DNA from: Methanobrevibacter wolinii SH
GTDB taxonomy: Archaea > Methanobacteriota > Methanobacteria > Methanobacteriales > Methanobacteriaceae
Direction of reading: 5' to 3'
Assembly: GCF_000621965.1 (NCBI RefSeq)
Contig: NZ_JHWX01000017.1
Span: 1 to 64,000 of the forward strand
Length of the DNA: 64,000 bases
Shown piece after piece: positions 1-7,608 of this stretch (within the stretch, counting starts at the first letter, position 1; the number at the start of each line of letters is the position of its first letter). The notes beneath the pieces are model-generated. The model ran no database searches and had not been told where the DNA came from. It saw only the letters and a list, made by a program, of their open reading frames with translations. Made by a program: the position numbers and the translations under genes.

Positions 1-2
1 TA

Positions 3-323
3 AAACACCTTGATGATGTTTTAAGCTACTCCTTAAACATATTTAAAAATAAAAAGCAATTAAATAAAAATAAAAGACTATTTAAACGATTAAAAAAAGA
101 ATTAATCAGTAAACTCATGAATTGGAAACATTACAAACCAATAAGAGGTAAAATCGAAGACTATTTCAAAGTACTTAAAAATTCATTAGAAATGAGAAAA
201 ATACACAAATTTACACCAAAATCAGTAGAAAAAACCTTATATTTATATGTATTATTAGGAACACTACTTGTACAAAACTCAGATACATCAAAAACAGGCC
301 TACAAAAGCTCTCACAAATGTGA
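3..323 (+). CDS. IS transposase, C-terminal part (cut by window edge)
   Basis: The reading frame is open from the first bases of the window, so the gene begins outside it and only about 106 C-terminal residues are seen. A basic stretch leads into 'YKPIRGKIEDYFKVLK' and then a hydrophobic end, which resembles the last part of DDE transposases of the IS4/IS1182 type, where a conserved R..IE..F..LK region carries the third acidic residue. The first internal ATG is at 117, but the in-frame sequence upstream of it is also protein-like. The exact IS family cannot be named without the missing N-terminus. An adhesin-like fragment on the opposite strand begins within 15 bases of its stop. Confidence 0.65.
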   Translation, partial: KHLDDVLSYSLNIFKNKKQLNKNKRLFKRLKKELISKLMNWKHYKPIRGKIEDYFKVLKNSLEMRKIHKFTPKSVEKTLYLYVLLGTLLVQNSDTSKTGLQKLSQM

Positions 324-340
324 AAAATTCAGGCCCCTAA
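321..340. mobile_element. Probable right end of the IS element
   Basis: Just after the transposase stop there is a short G+C-rich stretch, TTCAGGCCCCTA, in otherwise A+T-rich DNA. It lies where the truncated adhesin-like frame on the other strand stops, and the stop codon of that frame (337-339) falls in it. This fits an IS terminal inverted repeat abutting the interrupted gene. The left end is outside the window, so the repeat cannot be verified here. Confidence 0.35.
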
Positions 341-540
341 ATACTTTTATTTTCATATATTGATTTTGTTTCTATTGCATTATTTGTTATATTATCAGTA
401 GTTGTTGTTTGCATAAGATTGTTTGTGTCTGTATTATTTGTGACATCTGTTGCACTTATTAAACTAGCTGATAAAACAATGAAGAATATTAAAAAAAGTA
501 GTAATAATGCATATTTATTTACATTATGCTTTTTATTCAT
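337..540 (-). pseudogene. N-terminal remnant of a secreted adhesin-like protein
   Basis: The 67 residues start with a charged N-terminus, then a long hydrophobic segment (about residues 11-29, ending in S-A) typical of a Sec signal peptide. After that comes an Asn/Thr-rich stretch, 'TDVTNNTDTNN'. This is the usual beginning of the large adhesin-like surface proteins of gut Methanobacteriales. The frame stops at the probable IS end instead of continuing for hundreds of residues. I infer a surface protein gene truncated by insertion of the neighbouring transposase. It could also be a small secreted peptide, but no other support for that is seen. Confidence 0.5.
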
Positions 541-854
541 ATTTTCATCTTTTATCTATTTTTTTATAGAATTGAATTTAATCAATTCTACAATTAATAA
601 ATTATAAATAAAAGTATAAATAGTTTTGTTTAGTTTTATATTAATTAAATTATTCATATTTTTATGAATAAAAAGAAATTAAAAGAAATAATTTAATTTA
701 AATAAATATTTAAGGTTTTTAAAAAAATTAAAGATTAAAAAATAATTTAAGATAAATAAATCAAAATGAAAAATTTAAATATTAATTTGTATTTAATTCA
801 AATATTCTTTCAATAAAGTTAATAGAAAATACTTTAAAATTATTAAAATTGATT
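541..854. other. Intergenic, no gene seen
   Basis: A+T-rich spacer between the adhesin remnant and the HEPN-motif gene. It holds runs of T and A and a possible upstream region for the remnant, but I see no open frame, RNA gene or clear repeat. Confidence 0.5.
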
Positions 855-2105
855 TTATTCTAATCTATTTTGGAGATATCTAATTTTATGATAATATAAA
901 ATATATATTTCAATTAAGCGATATAATGAATCTTGTGTAATTTTACTTAATATTTCTAATTCTTCTTTATTTACAAAAGAAAACCCATTATGAACTATCC
1001 CTGATCTAATTCTATAAAAATATTTAACATGTTTTTTTATTTTTTCTTTTTTTATTGGATTGATTATTAAATTAGATACATTATTTGAAATATCATTTGT
1101 AATATTATCTTCATTAAATACAAATACAGATTCTAAAGAAATTATTAAATATAATAATTTTTTTTGATATTCAGATAATTTTAAATTATATATTTTTGTT
1201 TTGTTTTCTTTTTCTTCATTATCATTCAAATTTAATATTTTAATTGATTTAGACTCACCAAACCAAAATATCGCAGTTAATAATTTATTTTCAAAATCAG
1301 AATTTTCATTCTCAAAATTTTCAGTTAATAATAACTTTGAAATTTCATTAAATAAACCAAAATATTCATCTTTAAAATTTTTTTTACTAATTTTAATTGG
1401 AGATAAATCATACCCATATTCTTTTTCAGATGTTATTCCAATATATTTCTTAGATTTCGTTTGTAAAAATGCTTTTCTTAAACAAATTTCATTATATGTA
1501 TTTCCTACTAAATTAAAATTACATAACTCTTCATCTAAAAATAATTTAATAATATTTATTGCAAGTTTAATTTTAATTTCACCTTTAAAAAATGCAGATT
1601 TTTCAGTTGCATAAATTGTTGTTTTAGCAAAAAATTTTCCCAACTTATAAAATTCATCTAATTCATTTTCTATTTTCGATATTTTCGGTCCTTCAAAAAA
1701 ATATACATTACCTACATAAAAATTTTTTTTAAAATTTAAATTTTCAATAGGAAAAATAATCTCAAAATCTTTATATTTATCTTTGATAATATAATTAATT
1801 TCATTCTCTAATTTTCTTAATATTTCATTAGAAACCCCATTAATATCATCCCTTTCATTTATATTAATTAAATAATCATCTAAATATTTAATAATATACA
1901 TTTTTATAATATTTTTATCAAATTTTGTTATCTTTTGAATATATTCAACCATTTTATTAAAATTATCGTCAATTGTATTATTATTCAAAAATATATTTAA
2001 ATTTGAATTATAATCATTTTTAATTTTATTCTTATTAAGCTTAATAAATTTTAATGTTTTAACCATGCTTTTATTAAACGTATTGTCTAATCTAATTTTA
2101 ATCAT
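855..2105 (-). CDS. HEPN-motif protein, possible defence RNase (ApeA-like C-terminus)
   Basis: 416 residues, Lys/Asn-rich, with no signal peptide. The last 70 residues are helical and contain R-S-G-I-V-H (R367 to H372), an R-x4-H motif followed by N-G. This is the signature of HEPN ribonucleases and of the ApeA-like HEPN domain. The N-terminal 300 residues are not recognised; large N-terminal regions are common in ApeA-like HEPN proteins. HEPN proteins often act in toxin-antitoxin or abortive-infection systems, and this one lies between an IS remnant and a type I R-M locus. The RNase role is inference from one motif and from context. No partner antitoxin is adjacent. The ribosome binding site upstream of the ATG is weak. 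Confidence 0.55.
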   Translation of the reverse strand: MIKIRLDNTFNKSMVKTLKFIKLNKNKIKNDYNSNLNIFLNNNTIDDNFNKMVEYIQKITKFDKNIIKMYIIKYLDDYLININERDDINGVSNEILRKLENEINYIIKDKYKDFEIIFPIENLNFKKNFYVGNVYFFEGPKISKIENELDEFYKLGKFFAKTTIYATEKSAFFKGEIKIKLAINIIKLFLDEELCNFNLVGNTYNEICLRKAFLQTKSKKYIGITSEKEYGYDLSPIKISKKNFKDEYFGLFNEISKLLLTENFENENSDFENKLLTAIFWFGESKSIKILNLNDNEEKENKTKIYNLKLSEYQKKLLYLIISLESVFVFNEDNITNDISNNVSNLIINPIKKEKIKKHVKYFYRIRSGIVHNGFSFVNKEELEILSKITQDSLYRLIEIYILYYHKIRYLQNRLE

Positions 2106-2401
2106 ATTATACGATTTAGTATTAATTATAAAAAAATATTTACCTTAAATAAATTATTAACTTAATAACTTATTTATTAAAAGAAAGTGGTCTGCTAAAA
2201 CCCTATTTTTTATAAAATTTAAATGGCATTTAATACTTCAAAATCAAATTGAAGAAAGTTTATTTTAAAAATTATGAGAATTTAAACAAAGTCAAAAAGA
2301 TATTAAATAAATCATTATAATCCAAAACTTTATAAAAATTGTAAATATAATATTTAAATATGAAAATAACTCAAGAAAATTAGTTCAAACATGAAATAAA
2401 A
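2106..2401. other. Intergenic, no gene seen
   Basis: About 296 bases between the HEPN-motif gene and the DUF3800-like gene, both on the minus strand. There is no frame of protein character. It contains scattered A/T runs only. Confidence 0.45.
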
Positions 2402-3367
2402 TCATGAATGATAAAAATTACCAAAATCATTATAATTATTTTCATCTAAAGGTTTTGAAATTCGAATATTTCTATGAAACTTACTACCAATAACATCATT
2501 ACCAAAAAGATTTTTTTGAACATATTTTTCACCATCCGGAAAAATAGCAACATTCTCTTTACCTACATAATTATAATGACTATTAGGATTTGAAGGATTC
2601 TTCCACAATCTTTTAAATAAGGGATAAAATTCATTAGCAAGTATTTTTTTATTTTCAACATCTGATTTTTTAAACAAAATTTGATTAGAACAGCCTAAAA
2701 TTAAATCTATTAATTGAATCAAATTAGCATTCCCTTTTAAATTTTCATCTTTATAATCATTATGGTTAGAACTAATGAAATTAATTTCATCATTTTCAAA
2801 ATTAATATTTCTTGAAGGTTCGTTCAAGCAAGAAATAGAATGCCATGAAAAATAATTGTGATTCTCTTTTTCAGAAGAATTATCATGCCATACACCTTTA
2901 ACATTTACATTATTATTAAAAAAAGTTTTAAAAGCATAATCTAAATTTGTACGATAAAATCTATTATAAATATTAGTTAAATCACCTGTTTTAATACCGA
3001 AATTTTTATAATCCAATTTATTTAAATCCAGATAAAGAATATTAAAATAAATAAGTTGTTCTTCAGAATCATTATTCTTATTCCAATTCACAATAAAATC
3101 AATCCAATTTTTATATATTTCTAATTTTTTATCAGAAAAACTTTTATCAATATCTTTAAAATGAATTTCACAATTATTAAATTTATGATAACCACAATTA
3201 AAGTTACAATATTTTTCATCCCAATTCCACTCACTATTACCCAAACATCTTAAATCCATCAAATTTTTAATTAAATTTTTTTTAAAAGATATTGGAATAA
3301 ATAAACAACCTAAACCTAAATATTCATCTTTAAAAATTGTTTCATCAGAAAAAATTTCAATATCCAA
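2402..3367 (-). CDS. DUF3800-like protein
   Basis: 321 residues from a TTG start; GGTGAT lies a few bases upstream and supports that start. The N-terminus 'IEIFSDET' places an S-D-E motif at residues 7-9. Near residues 218-222 there is Q-L-I-D-L. DUF3800 proteins combine an N-terminal acidic D-E motif with a C-terminal Q-L-x-D motif and have been suggested to adopt an RNase H-like fold. They are frequent in phage- and defence-rich regions. The function is unknown. The gene lies upstream of the HEPN-motif gene on the same strand, separated by about 300 bases, so the two need not be one transcript. The family assignment is by motif and not certain. Confidence 0.55.
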   Translation of the reverse strand: MDIEIFSDETIFKDEYLGLGCLFIPISFKKNLIKNLMDLRCLGNSEWNWDEKYCNFNCGYHKFNNCEIHFKDIDKSFSDKKLEIYKNWIDFIVNWNKNNDSEEQLIYFNILYLDLNKLDYKNFGIKTGDLTNIYNRFYRTNLDYAFKTFFNNNVNVKGVWHDNSSEKENHNYFSWHSISCLNEPSRNINFENDEINFISSNHNDYKDENLKGNANLIQLIDLILGCSNQILFKKSDVENKKILANEFYPLFKRLWKNPSNPNSHYNYVGKENVAIFPDGEKYVQKNLFGNDVIGSKFHRNIRISKPLDENNYNDFGNFYHS

Positions 3368-4007
3368 ATTATCACCAAATTAATAAATAAAATAAAATAA
3401 ACATGATTAAAAGTTAAAATTGTAAAATTACTAATATATAAACCATATTTAATTAAATAGTAAATAAATAAAAAAATAATGAATAGTTATCACAATATAG
3501 TTACCTACAAATTCATTAAATATTACACTTTTATCATAATTTTATTATTCCAATACTCAAAATGTTTTGCTCCTTTCTATTATTATCTCTCATTGCCTAA
3601 AAATAAAAAAAACTTCAAAATCCATTTTATCAAAATTAAAGAAACAAATTTTAATCTTAAATCAATATAATATAATTTTTTTTAATTAATATAACAGGAA
3701 TAATAAATAACTTAGAACCTTCTTTAAATTATCTTGAAGTTCTTCATGAACAAAGCTCATACATTCATTATAAAATTTTAGAACTTTAAACTATTCACCT
3801 AAATTAAAAAGTATTTTAACATTAATATATCTGTAATAAATAATTAATAAATGTTTATATATAAATTAAAATAATTCAAATAAATGATTATGAAAACAAT
3901 ATAAAATAAGAATAAAATATTAAAAAATAAATAACAAAAAACAGATTTATTAAAATTATATATTTAATTTAAATGTGTTAATCTGTAGATGGTGTAGACT
4001 GTAAAAT
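3368..4007. other. Intergenic region upstream of hsdS1
   Basis: 640 bases with no convincing gene. A short open frame at 3479-3670 has no ribosome binding site and a composition typical of chance frames in A+T-rich DNA. The right part carries a TATA-like element near 3850 and the first inverted repeat of the hsdS pair at its very end. Confidence 0.5.
3848..3866 (+). promoter_or_regulatory. Putative archaeal TATA box upstream of hsdS1
   Basis: AAATGTTTATATATAAATT matches the archaeal BRE/TATA pattern and is the clearest such element before hsdS1, about 140 bases upstream of its start. If active, the plus-strand hsdS1 and the recombinase would be transcribed independently of hsdRMS. The whole region is A+T-rich, so a chance match is possible. 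Confidence 0.35.
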
Positions 4008-4017
4008 TTGAGTTTAG
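4004..4017 (+). repeat. hsdS inverted repeat 1 (5' ends), copy in hsdS1
   Basis: AAATTTGAGTTTAG is identical to the reverse complement of 7564-7577 at the start of the minus-strand hsdS. It covers the first codons (TTG AGT TTA) of both genes. GGTGT lies upstream in both copies. Recombination here would exchange whole hsdS reading frames between the two loci. Confidence 0.7.
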
Positions 4018-5258
4018 AATTTAATTATTATTCTCTTGGTGATTTAGTCAAAATTAAATATGGAAGAAATCAAAAGAAAGTTCAGGATGATGAAAATGGA
4101 AAATATCCTATTTATGGTACTGGAGGGTTAATGGGATATTCAATTGATTATCTCTATGATAAACCTTCGGTTTTAATTGGTAGGAAAGGATCAATTGAAA
4201 AAGTAAGATATATTGAAGAACCTTTCTGGACAGTAGATACACTATTTTATACTGAAGTTAATGATGAAATTGTTATTCCAAAATTTCTTTATTATGTTAT
4301 GTCTTTAATAGATTTAAGTAGATATAATGAAGGAACATCAATTCCTAGTTTGAGAACCAAAACATTAAATCGTTTAGATTTGGCAATCCCAAATTTAGAC
4401 TATCAAAAAAGAGTTTTAACAATTTTATCTAATATAGATAAAAAAATTTCAATTAATGAAAAGATAAATAGTAATTTAGATAATATTTTAAACTCAATTT
4501 TTAGAGAAAATTTTATTACTAAATTTTCGTATAATTCTAATTTAATTGTTAAAAAAATAGGTGAATTACCTTTAATTATAACAGACTATGTAGCTAATGG
4601 TAGTTTTGCATCTTTGAAAGAAAATGTTTCTATTTTAGATGAAGAAAATTATGCTTATTTTATTAGAAATATTGATTTAAAAGCCAATAATTTTGAAAAA
4701 TATGTGAATAAGCATTCTTATGAATTTCTTAAAAAATCTAAATTATTTGGTAATGAAATAATTATTTCTAATGTTGGAGATGTGGGTTCTGTTTTTTTAT
4801 GTCCATTTTTAGATAAACCTATGACATTAGGTAATAATATGATTTTAGTAAAAACTGAAGATAATTATCCTAATCTTAATTTTTACTTATATTTATTGTT
4901 TAAATCTGATTTTGGACAATATTTAATTAATACAATTACTGGTGGATCTGTTCAATTAAAATTTAATAAAACAGAATTTAAATCATTAGAATTATTTATT
5001 CCTAAAAGTCATGATTTAAATGAGTTTAATAAATTAGTATATCCTTTTTTTAATTATAAAAAACAAATATCTGAGGAAATATCTAATTTAATTGTTTTAA
5101 GAGACACATTACTTCCTAAATTAATGTCTGGTGAAATTGATGTTTCAAAGATAAATTGTGATTTAAATATTGATATTATATATGAAAAATTAAAATCAAT
5201 AATAATTATAATTAAAAATTTCATATTAAATTTCCTAAAATATCTTTGGAGATTATAA
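4008..5258 (+). CDS. hsdS: Type I restriction-modification specificity subunit (hsdS1, invertible partner)
   Basis: 416 residues with the usual HsdS layout: target recognition domain 1 (about 1-130, with 'YPIYGTGGLMGY' and 'VLIGRKGS'), a central conserved helix (about 132-172), TRD2 (about 178-345) and a distal conserved helix ending 'RDTLLPKLMSGEIDVSK'. HsdS sets the DNA sequence recognised by the HsdR/M/S complex. Unlike hsdS2 it has a hydrophobic extra tail of about 30 residues after the shared repeat. The start is TTG at the beginning of inverted repeat 1, with GGTG upstream. It is not next to hsdM, so it may act as an alternative specificity gene or a reservoir for inversion. Its stop is one base before the recombinase ATG. 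Confidence 0.9.
   Translation: MSLEFNYYSLGDLVKIKYGRNQKKVQDDENGKYPIYGTGGLMGYSIDYLYDKPSVLIGRKGSIEKVRYIEEPFWTVDTLFYTEVNDEIVIPKFLYYVMSLIDLSRYNEGTSIPSLRTKTLNRLDLAIPNLDYQKRVLTILSNIDKKISINEKINSNLDNILNSIFRENFITKFSYNSNLIVKKIGELPLIITDYVANGSFASLKENVSILDEENYAYFIRNIDLKANNFEKYVNKHSYEFLKKSKLFGNEIIISNVGDVGSVFLCPFLDKPMTLGNNMILVKTEDNYPNLNFYLYLLFKSDFGQYLINTITGGSVQLKFNKTEFKSLELFIPKSHDLNEFNKLVYPFFNYKKQISEEISNLIVLRDTLLPKLMSGEIDVSKINCDLNIDIIYEKLKSIIIIIKNFILNFLKYLWRL
4459..4480 (+). repeat. hsdS inverted repeat 2 (central spacer), copy in hsdS1
   Basis: A 22-bp stretch beginning AAAAGATAAATAG and ending TTTAGA is perfectly repeated in inverse orientation at 7041-7062. It encodes K-I-N-S-N-L in the conserved helix between the two target recognition domains. 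Crossing over here would exchange TRD2 between the two hsdS genes. Confidence 0.8.
5097..5168 (+). repeat. hsdS inverted repeat 3 (3' ends), copy in hsdS1
   Basis: 72 bp, perfectly identical to the reverse complement of 6344-6415. It encodes LRDTLLPKLMSGEIDV and the following residues up to D-L-N in both genes, after which the sequences diverge: hsdS2 stops at once, hsdS1 continues. Such identity at nucleotide level between otherwise divergent genes suggests ongoing recombination or gene conversion. Confidence 0.9.
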
Positions 5259-5259
5259 T

Positions 5260-6246
5260 ATGAAAACTAAATTAATTTCAAAAATACAAAATCAAATGAA
5301 ACCCTTTTTAAATCAAGGCCAATATATAAAATTAACAAATTCTCTTTTAAATTCATTAAAAGATATTGAAATAATAGACAATAATAATGAATCATGTGAA
5401 TTAGATAATTTTAAATTGTTAAAATTATTTTTAACTGCTAAACAAGTAGAAGGACGTTCTTATAAAACAATTAAATATTATAAATCTACATTAGAAAAAA
5501 TGTTAATAACTATCAAAAAACAAGTTTATAATATTAATACAGAAGATATACGAAAATATTTATTCAATCATAAAGAAACAAAAAATTCATCTAAAATAAC
5601 AATTGATAATATTAGAAGAATATTCTCAAGTTTCTTTTCATGGCTCGAAGATGAAGATTACATATTAAAAAATCCAGTAAAAAGAATACATAAAGTAAAA
5701 ACTGGAAGAGTAGTTAAAGAAGTATTAACTGATGAAAATTTAGAAACTTTAAGGGATAATTGTGAAGAAAAAAGAGATCTTGCAATAGTTGAAATATTAA
5801 TTTCAACAGGAATAAGAGTAGGTGAATTAGTAAAGTTAAATATTGAAGATATAAATTTTTATGAAAGAGAATGCATAGTTTTTGGTAAAGGTGAAAGTGA
5901 AAGAGTAGTCTATTTTGATGCAAGAACAAAAATACATTTAATAGAATATTTACAATCTAGAACTGATGAAAACCCTGCATTATTTGTATCTCTAAATAAT
6001 CCACACAAAAGATTAGGAATAAGTGGAGTAGAAACAAGACTACGAAAATTAGGAAAAAAATGCAAAATACCAAAAGTACATCCACATAAATTTAGACGAA
6101 CTTTAGCAACAAATGCAATTGATAAAGGAATGCCTATAGAACAAGTACAAAAACTATTAGGCCATGTACAAATAGATACAACAATGCAATATGCCATGGT
6201 AAATCAAAATAATGTAAAAATAGCTCATAGAAAATTTATAGGTTAA
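5260..6246 (+). CDS. Tyrosine recombinase, probable hsdS invertase
   Basis: 328 residues of the XerC/D-like integrase family. An N-terminal SAM-like DNA-binding domain (about 48-135) is followed by a catalytic domain with R186 (TGIRVGE), K210 (GKGE), H276-x-x-R279, H302 (LLGH) and nucleophile Y311 (MQYAM), so all catalytic residues are present. It starts one base after the hsdS1 stop with GGAGAT upstream, indicating coupled translation. It lies inside the segment bounded by the inverted hsdS repeats, as in known bacterial invertible hsdS loci. I infer that it catalyses inversion between the hsdS repeats; the exact crossover site is unknown. Confidence 0.85.
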   Translation: MKTKLISKIQNQMKPFLNQGQYIKLTNSLLNSLKDIEIIDNNNESCELDNFKLLKLFLTAKQVEGRSYKTIKYYKSTLEKMLITIKKQVYNINTEDIRKYLFNHKETKNSSKITIDNIRRIFSSFFSWLEDEDYILKNPVKRIHKVKTGRVVKEVLTDENLETLRDNCEEKRDLAIVEILISTGIRVGELVKLNIEDINFYERECIVFGKGESERVVYFDARTKIHLIEYLQSRTDENPALFVSLNNPHKRLGISGVETRLRKLGKKCKIPKVHPHKFRRTLATNAIDKGMPIEQVQKLLGHVQIDTTMQYAMVNQNNVKIAHRKFIG

Positions 6247-6340
6247 TATCTTTAAATTATTAATAAAATTAAAAATTAATCTTTATAGATAAAAATATAA
6301 CAATTGTTATTAAAATTGTTAAAAAAATAAAAAAGAAAAA

Positions 6341-7582
6341 TTAATTTAAATCACAATTTATCTTTGAAACATCAATTTCACCAGACATTAATTTAGGAAG
6401 TAATGTGTCTCTTAATTTGGTTAATTTCTGGATTTCCAAATTATTTAAGTAAATTTTCTTAAAAATTGGTTTTGCAATAATATTAAACTTATCAACTGTT
6501 TTTAAATCAGGTAAAACAAAATTAATCATTTTAATATCTTTGTTATTAACTGCTTGCATTGTTGTACCTGTACAAAAATTATTTTTCATTGTATCAAAAC
6601 CATTTGTTAATAAAAAACTCCAAAGATAATAAAAATACTCTTCAGAGCATTTTAAACCACAAAACCCTGTAGAAAATATATAATTATTTAATATGTTCTC
6701 ACAATAATCATCAACCATAATTAATTTTCTTGAATCAATCATTTTAGCAAACCAAATGCTTTTCTCAATAGGTTGCATATTTGCTCTGCTAGGCTTATTT
6801 TTTAATGTAATTAATGTTTTATTGTTTATTATGGAAGAATTATCCACATCTGCAGTAGCTATATAAACTTTATAACCCTCAAAATCAACAATTCCAGAAC
6901 CAATGATAGAACTAGACTTTCCACTACCTAAATAATCTACAGACCAACCTTTAGGAATTAAACCTAATTTACTCTCTTCAAATTCATCACATAAACTAAA
7001 TTTCACAAACCAATCATTAAATATTTTAAGAATTTGCTCTTCTAAATTACTATTTATCTTTTTATTTAATGAAATTTTTTCATCAAAAGAAGATAATAAT
7101 TTACCAATTTTCTCTTGAATATTTTTAGGTGGAATTTTAACAAAAATATTATCAAATGTATTAATAGTTATAGTATCAAAAACAGAACCATGAGTATTAT
7201 TTTTCAGTATATTTAAATTATATTTTAATAAATAATAAATAAAATCATTATCAACAAAATTTAAAGGTCTAAGTCCATAACATGATTGATTAAAAGCCAT
7301 ATTAGATGAAAGCATAGCAATTTCTCCAACAGTACCTCTAGCAGAAATTATTATATCTCCAGTTTTTAACAATTTTGTAGAACTATTATCAAGCCCTAAT
7401 TTTGTAATTGTTTTTTCTGTGCTTGTTATATGTTTTAAATTATTATTAAAATCTTTAATAGAAATCCATGGAATATTGCCATCCCAATATTCATTTTTAG
7501 ATGTTTTTGGAGTTCCACCTCCTATGATTTCTACAAGTTCACTAAAAGGTTTAATTTCCCATCCTAAACTCAAATTTATCAC
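6341..7582 (-). CDS. hsdS: Type I restriction-modification specificity subunit (hsdS2, in the hsdRMS operon)
   Basis: 413 residues. TRD1 begins with the classical 'GGGTPKTSKNEYW...IPW' motif (about 20-40), then the central helix around residues 160-195, TRD2 to about 375, and the distal helix ending in D-L-N. The frame starts at GTG 7582, 26 bases after the hsdM stop, with AAGG just upstream; a TTG three codons later lies in inverted repeat 1. This is the copy transcribed with hsdR and hsdM and therefore the likely active specificity subunit in this DNA arrangement. TRD1 and TRD2 differ clearly from those of hsdS1, so inversion would change the methylated sequence. Confidence 0.93.
   Translation of the reverse strand: MINLSLGWEIKPFSELVEIIGGGTPKTSKNEYWDGNIPWISIKDFNNNLKHITSTEKTITKLGLDNSSTKLLKTGDIIISARGTVGEIAMLSSNMAFNQSCYGLRPLNFVDNDFIYYLLKYNLNILKNNTHGSVFDTITINTFDNIFVKIPPKNIQEKIGKLLSSFDEKISLNKKINSNLEEQILKIFNDWFVKFSLCDEFEESKLGLIPKGWSVDYLGSGKSSSIIGSGIVDFEGYKVYIATADVDNSSIINNKTLITLKNKPSRANMQPIEKSIWFAKMIDSRKLIMVDDYCENILNNYIFSTGFCGLKCSEEYFYYLWSFLLTNGFDTMKNNFCTGTTMQAVNNKDIKMINFVLPDLKTVDKFNIIAKPIFKKIYLNNLEIQKLTKLRDTLLPKLMSGEIDVSKINCDLN
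6344..6415 (-). repeat. hsdS inverted repeat 3 (3' ends), copy in hsdS2
   Basis: Perfect 72-bp reverse complement of 5097-5168. Together the two copies bound a 1.2-kb segment that holds the recombinase gene and the extra C-terminal tail of hsdS1. Confidence 0.9.
7041..7062 (-). repeat. hsdS inverted repeat 2 (central spacer), copy in hsdS2
   Basis: Perfect 22-bp reverse complement of 4459-4480, located in the central conserved helix between TRD1 and TRD2. Confidence 0.8.
7564..7577 (-). repeat. hsdS inverted repeat 1 (5' ends), copy in hsdS2
   Basis: Perfect 14-bp reverse complement of 4004-4017, covering the first codons of hsdS2. It is short, but its position at exactly equivalent codons of the two genes makes chance less likely. 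Confidence 0.7.
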
Positions 7583-7608
7583 ACCTTAAATAAAAAAATA
7601 ATTAAATT

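Noticed and set aside
419-607. 62-codon plus-strand frame
   Set aside because: It is the antisense of the adhesin signal peptide, whose own frame explains the hydrophobic pattern.
1201-1614. 137-codon plus-strand frame inside the HEPN-motif gene
   Set aside because: It is antisense to a longer frame of clear protein character and has no start signals.
3479-3670. 63-codon plus-strand frame between the DUF3800-like gene and hsdS1
   Set aside because: No ribosome binding site, composition of random A+T-rich DNA, no domain and no coding-like neighbour.
5260-6246. hsdS-linked recombinase as a plasmid or phage integrase
   Set aside because: It is translationally coupled to hsdS1 and enclosed by the inverted hsdS repeats, with no other mobile genes around, so an hsdS invertase explains it better.
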